A stretch of 64,000 nt of DNA, from positions 637,501 through 701,500 of the forward strand of contig NC_065542.1 of NCBI RefSeq assembly GCF_932294415.1, given 5' to 3'. Numbering within the stretch: the stretch's first letter is position 1; each line of letters starts with the position of its first letter. Below, in pieces: positions 48,406-61,009 of the stretch. Made by a program: the position numbers and the translations under genes. This stretch comes from Quercus robur (lineage: Eukaryota; Streptophyta; Magnoliopsida; Fagales; Fagaceae). Under the pieces are notes generated by a model. That model did no database searches, was not told where the DNA came from, and was given only the letters and a program-made list of their open reading frames with translations.

Positions 48406-48900
48406 TAACAAGATTTCGCCTTGACGGATGTAAGTTACGGACGACCATAATACTATGGTAAAAAGACTAAGTAACAAGATTCCGCCTTGACGGATGTAAG
48501 TTACTGACGACCATAATAATATGGTTGAAAACTAAGTAACAAGATTCCACCTTGACGGATGTAAGTTACTGACGACCATAATACTATGGTTGAAAACTAA
48601 GTAACAAGATTCCGCCTTGACGGATGTAAGTTACTGACGACCATAATACTATGGTTGAAAACTAAGTAACAAGATTCCGCCTTGACGGATGTAAGTTAAT
48701 GACGACCATAATACTATGGTTAAAAAGACTAAGTAACAAGAGTCCGCCTTGACGGATGTAAGTTACCGACGACCATAATACTTTGGTTAAAAGACTAAGT
48801 AATAAGATTCCGCCTTGACGGATGTAAGTTACTGACGACCCTAATAATGAGGTTAAAAGACCAAGTGACAAGAGTCCGCCTGGACGGACGTGAGTCAAAC
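48406..48900 (+). repeat. 65-bp tandem array after RE-B pol
   Basis: Eight units of about 65 bp with AACAAGATTCCGCCTTGACG, GATGTAAGTTACTGACGACC and ATAATACTATGG. Each unit carries two TGACG motifs. The same array occurs in RE-B2. Confidence 0.92.
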
Positions 48901-49151
48901 GACAGAAGTCAGTTCACGGAAGAGCACAGCGCATTAAATCAACAACTAATCAACAAAGCACAAAAAGTACGGACGGATGCAAACCAGCCAGAAGAAAAGT
49001 AAGTACGCTTCATTCCAGCCCATAAACACTGGGCCAATATCATTGTTTTCAAAATAAAGTAAATTGTTTTGAAATTAAATTTACATAAAGAAAGGCCCAA
49101 AACAAGACGGGCACCCACAACAAAACAAAAAATTATTCTAAGTATAAAGAG

Positions 49152-51362
49152 TCAAGCATCAGCAGTGCCTTCACTGGCCGGCACGTCAGCAACAGGCTCG
49201 TGAGCATCCTCGGGAGCATCATCACCAAGAGCAGAAGACAAAGCCGCCTCCTCCAGAGCCATCTCCTTGTCCACTTCCTCCAAATCCAGGCTCTCCAGGT
49301 TGACTCCAGAAGGATGCTTGATCATGTACCTCCGGAGAAGCTCAAAACCTTTAAAATACCAACTAAAGAGCACGGTGTTGTACTCGTCAGTGGTCTGGAA
49401 AGCCTCCACAGACCGAGCAGCGATGGTCACCAGTTTCTCCTTGGCTGCCAGAAGCTGCTCGTCCTTCTCAAGAGTCAACCCGCGCTCAACTCTGAGGTCG
49501 TCCTCCAACACCTTGACCTTCTCCTTGAACGTTGTTGCCTCGTCCACGGAAGAGATCAGGTTCGTCCTCAGGTCAGAGTTCTCCTTCTCCAGAGCCTCCA
49601 TCCGAGTGGCCAAAGATGCCACCTTGGCCCCTTGAGTGAGATACTCGGCAGTGATATGGATACTCTCTCCCAGCACCTGGAGGGAATTATGAAGTCGTCT
49701 ATTAAAAAAAAAAAAAAAAAATGATGATAAAGAGAGAAGAACCCCGCACCTGGACAAGTTTGTGGACGTGACGAGAGGCCACATCGTTTAAGGATAGGTC
49801 AGAAAGAGCCTTCAAGTCCGATGAAGTAACGACCTCGTGAGCTCTTTCTACGGCCAGAGACTCGTCATCCCATATTGTGGATGAACGAGTACCCGTCTTC
49901 TCCTTCCCTTTGCCAGACACACGCGGCCTTTTGGAGCTGGGAGTAGGGATCTCTTCTATTGAAACGGCCGGGGAGGCAGTCCTCGTCGTCTCAGAAGCTA
50001 TTGAAGGAACGATGCTGAGCGGGATGGAAGCAGGACCCTTCCCGGTGACTCGCACAGTCTTCTTCCCCAAATTGGACAGGGGTTCGTCCTTCTTTGACCT
50101 CATTTTTGCATACATGTCCTTGTTGAACTTTGTCGTCATCTCTGCAAGAAGAAAGTATGTCAAAAAAAATTGCTTAAGTATACATAAGGGGAATCAGCAT
50201 TGACGAAGTTATACATAAGGGGAATCAGCATTGACGAAGTTAAAACTTACTCTTTTTGCCTTCAATGCCAAGCTGACGAAGAACGAAAGGAGATGGGTCA
50301 GGACCAAGGTTGTAAAACGCAAGAGATCGAGGGTCAACCAGCTCGTCCCAGCTCTCAATCGTCTCAGCGTACCCGATGGCGGTCTCTATGCGTTCCTTAT
50401 ATCGTCTCTTCAGCCCATGCCGTCTCTTAACTATACCAAACAAAGAAACAAAGAAGTCAGCAAGACCAGAACTTCAAAATTGGCAAGATTGAAACAACGG
50501 GGAGAAATACTGACGCACCTAAGGTCGGGGTTCCCCACCGACGGAGCAACCTCGGGATATCACCCCAATCACTGCTAGATTGGGTCTCGAAGTCGTCCCC
50601 AAACACAAAGAAAAAGCGCGACTTCCAATACCTGAATGACGAGGGCAACCCCTTGACGATCCTAATCTTTCTCTCCCAAGGGACTAATTCGTAATACCCC
50701 CACTCTTTAGACTCTTTCAAACGATACAGGTAGGTGAGCTCACCTATCCTGATCATATCCCCGTTGGAGGCCAACCAGATTTGCATACAGTTAATGACGA
50801 TCCTCCACGAGTTTGGCATGAGCTGTCCAGGGGCTATACCAAAATGATCTAAAAGTTCCATCAGGAACGGGTGGACGGGGAACCTAAGCCCACAGGTGAA
50901 GGCTGACTCATAAAAACATATTTCGCCTGGAAAGAAGTGACAAGCCCTATCTTCCTCCCTAGGACGACGAACACGAACCCTAGACGGAAATTGGAACCTA
51001 TCCTTAAATCTATTCACGGTCTCATCATCCAGACCACAGATCTCCCTAAGGGCATAAAAAGCCCTAACCTCTCGAGAACCAGAGACGGCGGTATCTCCTT
51101 CAGCCGGGCCACCACTGGACGATAGCCCAGTCTCGAGGTCACTAGACCTAACCTCAGACATTAATCTTCTCCCTCCTAAACCCTCAAACCAATTTAGCGA
51201 TTGACGGAGCAACGGCAACAAATCACTCAAAACGACGCTCAGACTATTGCCTTCGTACACAAAATTTTCTAAAAAAGGGTAAGTACCCAAAGACCCCCCT
51301 AGACGTGCAAAAAGGAAGGAGATCGACGGGCAAGCTATCCTAACCTCTAAGCTATCAACCAT
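49152..51362 (-). CDS. RE-B antisense gene: PF04195-like protein with coiled coil, intact
   Basis: Exons 51362-50519, 50430-50251, 50141-49750, 49676-49152 join in frame to 646 residues. All introns are GT-AG and the splice phases are 1, 1, 0. It starts MVDSLEVRIACPSISF. The core (about 145-280) has GEICFYESAFTCGLRFPVHP, APGQLMPNSWRIVI and YLYRLKESKEWGYYE. Exon 3 has a basic stretch SKRPRVSGKGKEK, a possible nuclear signal. Exon 4 begins VLGESIHITAEYL, is a long coiled coil, then has YNTVLFSWYFKGFELLRRYM and an acidic Ala-rich tail. An upstream in-frame extension to 51551 exists, but the MVDS start is shared with RE-A and RE-B2. It lies opposite the sense transcript, between the repeat array and the 3' LTR. 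Its role in the element's life cycle is unknown. Confidence 0.82.
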
Positions 51363-51859
51363 GGAAAATACAGAAATCAAAAGGAAAACAAGGTACGAAA
51401 CTGAAACCTCAAAAGAAAAACGAAAGCCAACACCAGAATAGAAGCGAAAAGGGAATAGCAAATAAGAAATTATATAGTAAAAGAAGAAAAAGAAGAAAGA
51501 AAAAGGAAAGAAGAACATACCTCCAATGGCGGAACGGCAGAAGCAACGCAAGGCAAATCGGAGAAGAAAGGAAGCCTCAAAATATTCAGAGTATCACTAA
51601 AAAACTGGTTTGCTTTTGCTCTCTGAGAAATAAACGAAAAGTTGAAAAGGAGAAGTTTTAAATGTGGGCCAAAAACGATTGAAAAACCAGCGGGAAACCC
51701 AAGGGTCATGCCATTAATTCCACAGACCATCAAGCGCCACGTGGCCATGATTGCGTGTAGCGCCGCCACTAAGCATTAAAGGCGGAACAGAACCCCAAGA
51801 GTCACAAGAAAAACTTTTCATCTTCTGTGATCGTCATGACGGGTCATTGACGACCCCAG

Positions 51860-51874
51860 AACCTGGGGGGCATC
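51860..51874 (+). other. RE-B polypurine tract
   Basis: AACCTGGGGGGCATC lies immediately before the 3' LTR. The same feature, inverted, adjoins the RE-B2 LTR at 60485. Confidence 0.65.
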
Positions 51875-52351
51875 TGACGGGAATGACGACTCTACATCCC
51901 GCTGACGAAGATACCATTACTGACGGGAGAATCATCCATGACGAAGTGATCAGAAACAACGAAGGAAGCCATCATCACTGACGAGGCAGAGAGTTATTCA
52001 ATGCGATCAATCAATGATCCGAGCAGTTACCAAATCAACCAAGAAGACCGTTGGAGGGCCTATTCAAAGTCTCATTACTAGCCAGGTGCGTTACAAAAGA
52101 AAGGATTAACAGCCTCAACGGCTAGCCCTTATGGGCTCAGGTATAAAACTCTCACACAACCAACAGAAGCGGATATATGCAAAAAATACTCTGAAACTAT
52201 CTTTTATTTCTTTATTGTGTTTAACTGTGATCCTAACTTTCGCATCGGAGACTTTGTGGCAGGCGCCACACCGGTGTCCCTCGTCGTGCAAACCTTCACA
52301 CCCCACGAGTGATTCCATCTGTTCATTCACTGACGGATTTGTGTTCCATCA
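51875..52351 (+). repeat. RE-B 3' LTR
   Basis: 477 bp, four base differences from the 5' LTR by eye. Followed by GAACC. Confidence 0.93.
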
Positions 52352-52356
52352 GAACC

Positions 52357-54095
52357 CATATATTTCTATAATTCTATTTTATTTTTTTTCCGGGGTAGAT
52401 TCCTGGAAGATTGGGCCTGGACTCGGGAGGCCATGCAAACTGTAGAAAAACTGAATACTTCTACTTTACTCGTGAATTCCGTACCCTGTGTCTCACTTGG
52501 TTCTTTACTTCTTTTGGTTAGTCACGCTCATGCAGGCAGAAATCACTTCCACGGTTCCACCAATGATGACTTTCTCTATTCTTTTCTAACTTTTTGGAAA
52601 AAAATAAAAGAAAAAAAGTGACGTTAATCATGATAGCTTTTGAATTTGAGCAAGTTTGTCATTTGCGCACATTATACGAGGACTTTTGTCGCTGCTCAAT
52701 GCTTTCCACCGAAACTTGGTTGGATTTTTTTTTTCCTACTTCTTAATAATATATTTGGAACAGTTTATTTGATTTCATTTAATTTATTTATTTTATATAC
52801 AGTATTATATAATTTATTTTTTTAATATATTTTTTTTTTCAATTAATGTTTTTAATTAAAATAAGTTAAGGAAAATAAATTATAACAATGGCAGGTTTAC
52901 AATTGTAACCTAATTTAAATATTTTTTAGAACTACATAAATAAGCAAAGATAAAATGTTGAAACAAACGGTTATGATATAGCCAAAAGCCAAACTATATG
53001 TGTAAGTTTGGGTGTCTCATAGCTTTCTATAGTTTATTTGCAAAGTATTTATTAAAATATATATTTTTATACTTTTTATATTAAATGTGTGATAAAAAAT
53101 TAAAAATTACTAACTTATTTTTAGGATTAAAAAAAAAGGTTTTGTTAAATTTTGAAACAAAAAAAAATTTGAGACAAATAACAAAAATCAAACAAATTTT
53201 GCTAAACAAAACTCTTGAGAGCACATTCTCCAACATGTTTATTGAGTACATTTGTCATAGTATTTTCACTTCATTATTGTTCCTTAGGTTCTTTTAAATT
53301 TCAGTAATTTGTCTAATTAATAAACTCGATAAATTGGGTTAAAAAAGAACTTCTTCTCTTTTCTTTTTTTTTTTTTTTTTTTATTTTATGTGAGAACTTC
53401 TCTTTCTATTATCTTTTTTTTTCTCTCCTTTTTCCTCTTAGTTCATAAAAAAAAAATGCCAATTAGTTGAGCTATAAAATATTAAAACCTTTGGCTAGCT
53501 CTAAACTCACTATTAATATTATTTTATCAACTACATTTAAATCTGCCACCTTAACTGATATGAAATATCTCGTAAAAATCAAATCAAATCAAATATACCA
53601 TTCCAAACATATCAATAAAATGACAAAATGTGAATCCGAATCCGGTTTGTAGGAAACTATTGGGCAGTGACAATTGTCCTAAATAATGTGCACATGAGCT
53701 CAAATTCAAAAGGCAGCAAGATAATTGATGTGTTAAATTTTTTTTCAAAAGTTAGAACGAATAGTCATACATTGACCGGTGATTTCTGTCTTGAGTCTTG
53801 ACTAACCAAAAGAAAAAAAGTGAGACAGAAGGTACAGCATTCACGTGTCAAGTATTCAATTTTTTTCAACATTAATCAATCAGTTTGCAAATGGCCTCCT
53901 CCAACCAAACAACTTCCTCCCTAAGATTTCTAGCAAACCGAGCTAAAGAATGGGCTACTCCGTTAACAACATGTCTAAGCTGATTGGTCTCAGCTGGGGA
54001 ACCTTTATGAGGATATTCACTGCTCGGTTGGAAGGTTGCGGTAAAATAAGACTTAAAATTATTGAATTTAGCCAAAAAAAAAAAAAAGGACTTAG

Positions 54096-54135
<40 letters not shown>

Positions 54136-54922
54136 GTATATGGATTCTTATTGAATTTTCATATTAACTTCCAAGTATACATATATATATATATATATAT
54201 ATACTTGGAAGGGAATTACTATCCAAAGCAGTGTACGTGAAAACTGTAAATAAAGACGAAGTGGGTGTCCTCGCCTCTGACACCAGGGAAATATCGTAGC
54301 AATGATGTAGGAAAAGACGAGGAAGCCCTGCAAACAGACTATAGGTAACAAGTAAAGACCGGTAGAAATTAAAGTGAATAGCAATACAATCGAGGAACTT
54401 ACTGGAATTGAATTCCGTGTGGAGGAATGTTGGATTCATTGGTTACGTTAGATAGGAAACTAACGCAGCCTACAGAGAGAAGTAAAACTCAATCTGGCAA
54501 TTAAATGAAATTATATGTTTATTATATATATACACCCACAAAATTGGAAATTCTCATGTGATTTTTTTCGCCAAATACATAATTAATAATTTTTTGAAGT
54601 TTTGAATGTAATAACAAATAGACTTAACCTTCTTACGGTAATGTTTTATGTATAAATTGTTAATTATGTCTATGTAGGGTTGTGAACGAAGAAGAACCAA
54701 AAAAATTTTATGATACAAATATTAAAAGTTCAAAATTATTCGTTTAATTTTATTTTGAATACAAGCCGATCTCGAGCTTATCAACAAAGTAGATTACATG
54801 TTTCAGTTTGGATCATTTTCTTGTTAAACAAGCTTAAATTTGTTCACAAACTAGTTGATTAACTTATTATTTTTTCATATATATTAAACATTGCAACTGA
54901 AAGTTTTATTCCTTCACAAATC
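52357..54922. other. Duplicated AT-rich spacer
   Basis: 52750-53505 matches 38981-39260 plus 41142-41560 and lacks the Mutator-like insertion. 53560-53880 matches 37190-37480 and 59870-59995. A recurrent fragment lies in reverse at 54240-54430. (TA)n runs lie at about 54100-54128 and 54179-54202. No gene is supported. Confidence 0.6.
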
Positions 54923-54927
54923 TATAC

Positions 54928-55543
54928 TGTGGGGCCCAATAACTCACGGGCCAGGCCCACTCGCTCATGGGGGATCCAAGGCCCTGGACTCCCAAAGCTA
55001 AAGAAAGCCATGGCCCAAGCCCAATAATATAAAACCCAAAAAGGTCCAGAGATGCTGCCGAGGACAGTTCAGTCCTCGGCAGACCCAAAATTCCACCAAG
55101 AGGAGGGGCAAAAACGGAATAGGAATAAACTCGAAAGAAAATCTAAAATATCTAAGAAAGGCTGCTCTTATGACTTTTTCCCTACAGGACTCTGCACCCA
55201 TCAGAGCCGGACTCTTGGGCTTTATCAACTGCCCCCAACAACTATGGATTGGGACTGACGGGACAAGTAGCAGTTTTGGAAAGGTCGACCCTACACATGG
55301 ACGAGGGACAGCGAACGTAGGCTAGTATAAAAGAGAAAGTAAATAATCTAGCGAAGGGGGGGGACCAGAAAAAAAGACTCCAGAGGTGAATACACCTGAA
55401 TCATGCATAAATACTACAACAAAACCACCGCCGGGTAACCACGACCTAGCCTTTCGAACCCACTCTCTACAAATGATATTGTCTGGGCCCATTCACGTGC
55501 GAACCCAACCCTACTGCGGTTTGTTGCGGAACGTGTCCCTACA
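54928..55543 (+). repeat. Solo LTR (RE-C superfamily)
   Basis: 616 bp, TGTGGGGCCC...CCCTACA, flanked by perfect 5-bp duplications TATAC (54923-54927 and 55544-55548). Shares GTATAAAAGAG and the CCGAGGAC...GTCCTCGG inverted repeat with RE-C. It is a different subfamily from the RE-C LTR (shorter, with many changes). Confidence 0.88.
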
Positions 55544-55548
55544 TATAC

Positions 55549-57015
55549 TAATATTTAACAATTAAATTATAGTTGAAATTATAGTATTTGAGTTATTTAG
55601 ATAGAACAATTTTTGTTTATAAACTTATAAAATTAGATTAAAAATTATAAATAATTTTTATTATGAATAACTTTTTTTTTTGAGAATATGAATAACTATT
55701 TATATTACCAAAAAAGTTACAATTATAATTTGATATCTTATGAACTTGTTTATAGATATACAAAATCTAATACCAAGTAATACCTAATAAAAAATAATCC
55801 AATTATACACATATACTTGAACATATAATGTTATATATACTTAAATTAAGTATTATGTTCACAAGGTTGTTTACGAGCAAATTATTATGTGAGTTGGACT
55901 TGTTTAACAATCGTGCATAAATTAGAGCTTGAGATTAGCTCGTTTGCTAAATAAATGTAAATATATAAACAAACTTTTTTTTTAGTTGAGCCCAAATTGT
56001 TTATAAATATCTTGGTTAATTTATACCTCTAACTCTATGAAGGTTTTGAGTGTAAACTCCATGAAATTTCGAATGTAACACAAAAGCCTCATGTAGTATT
56101 GTTCTATGTGAAAATAGTATCAATACTTGTCAATATATGAACAATTTAGTTTGTTTTTACAAATGAACTCCATATAATTTTTAAGTGTAACACAAAACCC
56201 TCATGTAGTATTGTTCCATGTGAAAATAATATCGATACTTGTCATCATATGAACAATTTAGTTTGTTTTTACAAATGTTTGATGATTTATACATATAATA
56301 CCACATTTTTCTAGAAAAGAAAAAAAATACCACATAATGTGATCTCTTAGTTTAATGATTCATACATATACAATGCCACATGTTTCTTAGAAAACAGAAA
56401 ACCACATAGTGTGATTTCTTTCTTGAAGGTCTTCCAACATTCTCTGTCGGACAAGTGACTCAGTGATTTTCTATGCGTCATTGTCATAAATTCTCTAATA
56501 TAAAAAAAATTATGTTGTCATATCCTATTTGGAAACCAATTATTATTATTATTATTATTATTTTTAATAGATTTGATAGAATTTCGACCTATGCCGTCAT
56601 CTCCATGATGATTGCTACCTATTATCATGTTGAGACACTAGTTTATTTTTCATGTAGGCAGAATTTGAACTCAAAATCTTTTATTTGAGTACAAAAGGCT
56701 TTAATAGTCAAGCTAACTAGAATCTAAAAAAAAAAAAAAAATCAACTTTGAGTGCAAAACAAAATAATTATTTTTTATTTTATTTTTATAATTCGATCAT
56801 TACAACAATAGGAAGGGGAGATTGAAACCCTAACTCTTCTAATAAAGGAGAGCATTACAACAATAACTTGTCAACAATAGGGTTAGGGAATTGGAACCCC
56901 AACCCTAACCGAGGGGTACTACTTCATTCAAAAGTTTAAATTTATAAATTTGGACTCACTTATATTATAACTACTCATTTTTCTCATTATTATTTGTAAA
57001 ATTGAATTTATTCAA
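55549..57015. other. AT-rich spacer
   Basis: Contains the tandem duplication listed below, (ATT)n near 56541-56561 and homopolymers. A short CCCTAAC-rich patch near 56890-56920 is not a telomere array. No gene is seen. Confidence 0.5.
56054..56276 (+). repeat. Tandem duplication (about 111 bp x 2)
   Basis: Both copies contain AACTCCAT, CCTCATGTAGTATTGTTC, ATGTGAAAATA and GAACAATTTAGTTTGTTTTT in order, with about 10% difference. Confidence 0.8.
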
Positions 57016-57020
57016 CTATG

Positions 57021-57830
57021 TGTTGGCTTTATTTCATGTCAAATTTGCTTGTAATTCAGCATTTAGAAACCTTGTATTTAGGTGGAAATAATGTAAGGGT
57101 TGTGTGTGAGAGAGTGTGAAGATTTGATCAAGAGTGTATAATAAGAAGGTGACTCAAGACTGGACTCGCGACTAACTCGCGAGTGGTGTCTCGCCAAAAT
57201 GAAGCACACGTGTGAAGCATGCAAGAAGATGAAGAGTCAAGTTAGCTGGATCACTACAGGACAAAAAGTACAATCTGGCCTAGTTTGGTAACTGGTGACT
57301 GGAACTTGCGACTCATCCCAGTTGCGAGTGACTAGTTATGCACTCTGTTTTGCTAAAAAATGACTTTTCACATTTCATCCCATACTCTACTAAAAAATAC
57401 CCTCATACCCACAAAATGTAGAGATCTTCCAGAGGGAATTTTGAGAGAGAAACCCTAGAGAAAAACAAGATTGATTCATCCACAATCTTATACACTTGAT
57501 TCTCCAAATTCCTTTACTCTCACCCTCTCCATTGTCATATCCATGAGAGGATCATAAACCAAATCCTTATCTCACCAAATTCAGAGTAGTGAGAAGGTTC
57601 TTGGTGTTTGAGAAGCAGTTCAAGAGAGAACCAGTTCATATTGGTTGATGCAATGGGTTAATTGCGGGATCCGGTTTGGGAAGATTGTAACTAGGACAAA
57701 AAGCCATGTATTTTTTTGGTAGTTTGTAACTAGGACTTAAAGCCATGTAATACTCAATATATCAAGTTTGTACTTTTTACTCAATCAATAAAAATGAAGC
57801 AATTCAATCATGTAAAGTTGTGTTTATTTT
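57021..57830 (+). repeat. LTR-like repeat fragment, unassigned
   Basis: Starts TGTTGGC and runs through an ACTCGCGAGT-type region to two near copies of GTAACTAGGAC...AAGCCATGTA and an AATAAA-like tail near 57786. The layout resembles an LTR or transposon 3' end, but no target duplication or partner was found. Confidence 0.35.
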
Positions 57831-57961
57831 ATTATTATTTTTTGTATAAAAAAATAAGTGGTGACTCCACACCACTTACCCAAAAAAAGAGGTGCCCTTA
57901 AAAGCACCCAAAAATCTCTTTTTTGAGAGCACTCCTAATTTTAGCGGTCTCTCATAATAGT

Positions 57962-60002
57962 ATATAGATAGTATAGATGAATCCTGTCTCTATCTCACTT
58001 TTTTCCTTTTTTTAGTCATCACTACTCAGAAATCACTTACAACATTGATATTATGTAAAATAAACATTGCCTCTACTTCTAGGCTTCTAAAAATTCTTTA
58101 CGCTGACATGTCGAATCAGATCTAAAAATGAATCCTCTGTCTCACTTTTTTCCTTTGATTTTTTTTTTTCCTTCATCTCTTCATGTAATTTTTATATTTA
58201 ATTATTATTTTTAAAGAGTGAGAGTTTACACTTTAGACCCTAATTTATGGCTTATATCAATTTAAACCTAATTAACAAATTAAGTCCAATTGTTAATATG
58301 ATTAGCCAATGCATGGATGGATACACAATCATAAAAGCAAATCCCAATAGCAAACACAAGAACCCAAACACCACAAAGTGTTTGTAGAGGGAAAAAAAAA
58401 AAAAAAAAAAAACTCAAAACTCAAAACTCTCTGGAGACTATAGCACCAACTAATGCACTAACTACAATAGCTGTGCAATACATCACACTTACAAGCCCTC
58501 CAAACTATATAAAGGAAATTGAATTTGAGTTCAGACAAAGTTTAGCTATAAAATTGGTTGTAACCTTAGGCTACAGTCTTAAAATAAACATTGAATCATA
58601 TTTTAAAAATCTAATCGTTGAATTACATGTTCTTTATGCTCTTAATACACATGTCAAATTTTGTGTCAATCGGATATTATTTACTATATGATCTATAAGT
58701 TTATATTTCATGCATAATTTCAAACTACAAAAACTTATAATTTAAACAATTTATTGTGACGTAACTGTTATTCTTTAATTTTTTAGGAATTTCACAAGCA
58801 TGGAGGATATAAAAAGAAAATGTAATTCAATGGTGAATTTTTCAAAATTCACCTCCAAAAAAAAAAGATATTGAGTAAGATTATAGCCTAAGGTACAACT
58901 AATTTTGTAGCTAAATTTTGTCTTTTAAGCTTCATGCTCCTACTCCCAACTGATTACACCAATCCTTTTTCCATGTTAGTTTTTGGTTTTGCAAGTTGAG
59001 TCACCTATTAGAATTATGATTACATTCATTAATTGTTTTATAACAGTTTAATCTTTTGACACAATTAATAATTTACCATGGTATCAAAATAAAAGATTCT
59101 AAGTTCGATCAATGTTTTCATTCTATGTGTATAAGGTTTTGAATCTCCTCACTATGGAATTGGTAATTGGAGAGTTTTTATTTTTGTTGATAAAATTGAA
59201 GAGGTTAAAGGTAGAGAGACAACATAGATTTTTGCTCTAGGGTAAAGGGTAACTCTCTCACACTTCAATATGAGAATCAAGTATTGTATTTCGTGGGTTG
59301 AGAAGGCTATATGAGAGTTAATTGGATGGGTACAACAGGGAAGTGTGTAACTAAAATTCTATTAGGTTCTAGAAATCTTGCTCAATCGAGTATCAGTTGA
59401 GTGTCAGGCGAGATTGCAAGTAACAAATTTTTAAAACTTGCACTTTGCTTGACATTTCGCATGACACACCAAATTCACTCATCCAAGATGCTCAATGCAG
59501 CAACTTCAACTCCAACACTTTGACCTCTCAATTAAATACAAATTAACGGACAGAAGAAAATACATGGAAAACCAATCAATAGAAAGAACATATAATTGAG
59601 TTAATAGGTTTTATTGATTTTTATATGAACTCACTTTTTTAATATATAATTAAATAGTTGAGAAGTAGAGATTTTGAATTCTGAATGTTTATATTAGAAA
59701 TATTAGGAGGTGTCAACACCTTCGGCTGTGAACTAATTATTAACGTATCAACTACCATTCACAACTGCCATCTCATTGAGAAATATTTTGTGAAAATCAA
59801 ATCAAACAAACTGTTCTAAAATCCAAACATGTTACTATTAAGAGGCATAATTTTTTTTTTTTTTTTTTTTTTAAAGAAAGAGATGACAAAATGTGAATCC
59901 GAATCCGGTTTGTAGGAAAGTATTAGGTAGAGCCTCAGAGACAACGGTCCTAAATAACGTGCACATGATCACCTTTAGCTCAAATTCAACAGGTAGCATG
60001 TT
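57962..60002. other. Third copy of the duplicated spacer
   Basis: Homologous to 29217-29551 joined to 35955-37360, with the RE-C site empty at about 58275. Contains no supported gene. It ends where RE-B2 inserted. Confidence 0.75.
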
Positions 60003-60484
60003 TGATGGAACACAAATTCGTCAGTAAGAGTGGGCAGATGGAATTCCCTGTAGAATATGAAGGTCCGCTCGATGAGGGCCACCGGTGTGGTGCCTGCCAC
60101 AACGTCTCCGATGCCAAAGTTAGAATAAAGGATAAACACAATAAAGAAGTAGAATGTGCTTTCAGAGTATTTTTTGCATATATCTTCCCTTCTGTTGATT
60201 GTATGGAAGCTTTATACCTGGGGCCTTAGGGGCTAGCCGTTGAGGCTGTTAATGCTCTCAGAAGTAACGCCCCTGGTCCAGTAATGAGACTTTTAAGAGG
60301 CTCCCAACGGTCTGCTTGGTCGATTTAGTAACTGCTCAGGTCATTGATTGACTGCATTGAATGATCCCCTGCCTTCGTCAGTGATGATGGTTTTCTTCGT
60401 TATTTTTGATGACCTCGTCATGGATGATTCCTTCGTCACTATTGTTATCTCCGTCAGTGGGAGGTAGAATCGTCATTCCTGTCA
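60003..60484 (-). repeat. RE-B2 3' LTR
   Basis: 482 bp. On the minus strand it starts TGACAGGAATGACG (60484) and ends TTCCATCA (60003). Homologous to the 477-bp RE-B LTR with many substitutions. Confidence 0.88.
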
Positions 60485-61009
60485 GTTGCCCCCCAGGTTC
60501 TGGGGTCGTCGGTGACATGTCATGACGATCACAGAAGATGAAAAGTTTTTCTTGTGACTCTTGGGGTTCTGTTCCGCTTTTAATGCTTAGTGGCGGCGCT
60601 ACACGCAATCATGGCCACGTGGCGCGTGATGATCTGTGGAATTAATGGCATGACCCTTGGGTTTCCCGCTGGTTTTTCAATCGTTTTTTGGCCCACATTT
60701 AAAACTTCTCCTTTTTAATTTTTCGTCTACTTCTCAGAGAGCAAAAACAGACCAATTCTTCAATGATACTCTGAGCATTTTCTTGAGACTTCCTTTCTTC
60801 TCCAAATTGCCTTGTGCTGAGCTTCTGCTGTTCCGCCATTGGAGGTACGTTTCTCTTTCCTTTTTCTTTCTTCTTTTTCTTCTTTTACTACAGCATGATT
60901 TCTGATTTGCTATTTCCCTTTTGCTTCTTTTCTGTTGTTGGTCCTTGTTTTTCTTTTGGGGTTTTAGTTTCGTACCTTATTTTTCTGCCCTCCGATTTCT
61001 GCATTTTCC

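Larger units (their letters stand above)
42572..52351 (+). mobile_element. RE-B: full-length Tat-lineage retrotransposon (9780 bp), almost intact
   Basis: 477-bp LTRs (42572-43048 and 51875-52351) start TGACGGG and end CCATCA, with target duplications GAACC at 42567-42571 and 52352-52356. The inside order matches RE-A. Gag-pol has a single premature stop and the antisense gene is intact. I find four differences between the LTRs. RE-A and RE-B proteins are clearly homologous but the LTRs and tandem repeats are not, so they are different families of one lineage. Confidence 0.93.

Noticed and set aside
51363..51551. N-terminal Phe-rich extension of the RE-B antisense protein
   Set aside because: Not shared by RE-A. 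The common start MVD is at 51362.
56880..56925. Interstitial telomere repeat (CCCTAAC)
   Set aside because: Only two or three scattered imperfect units.
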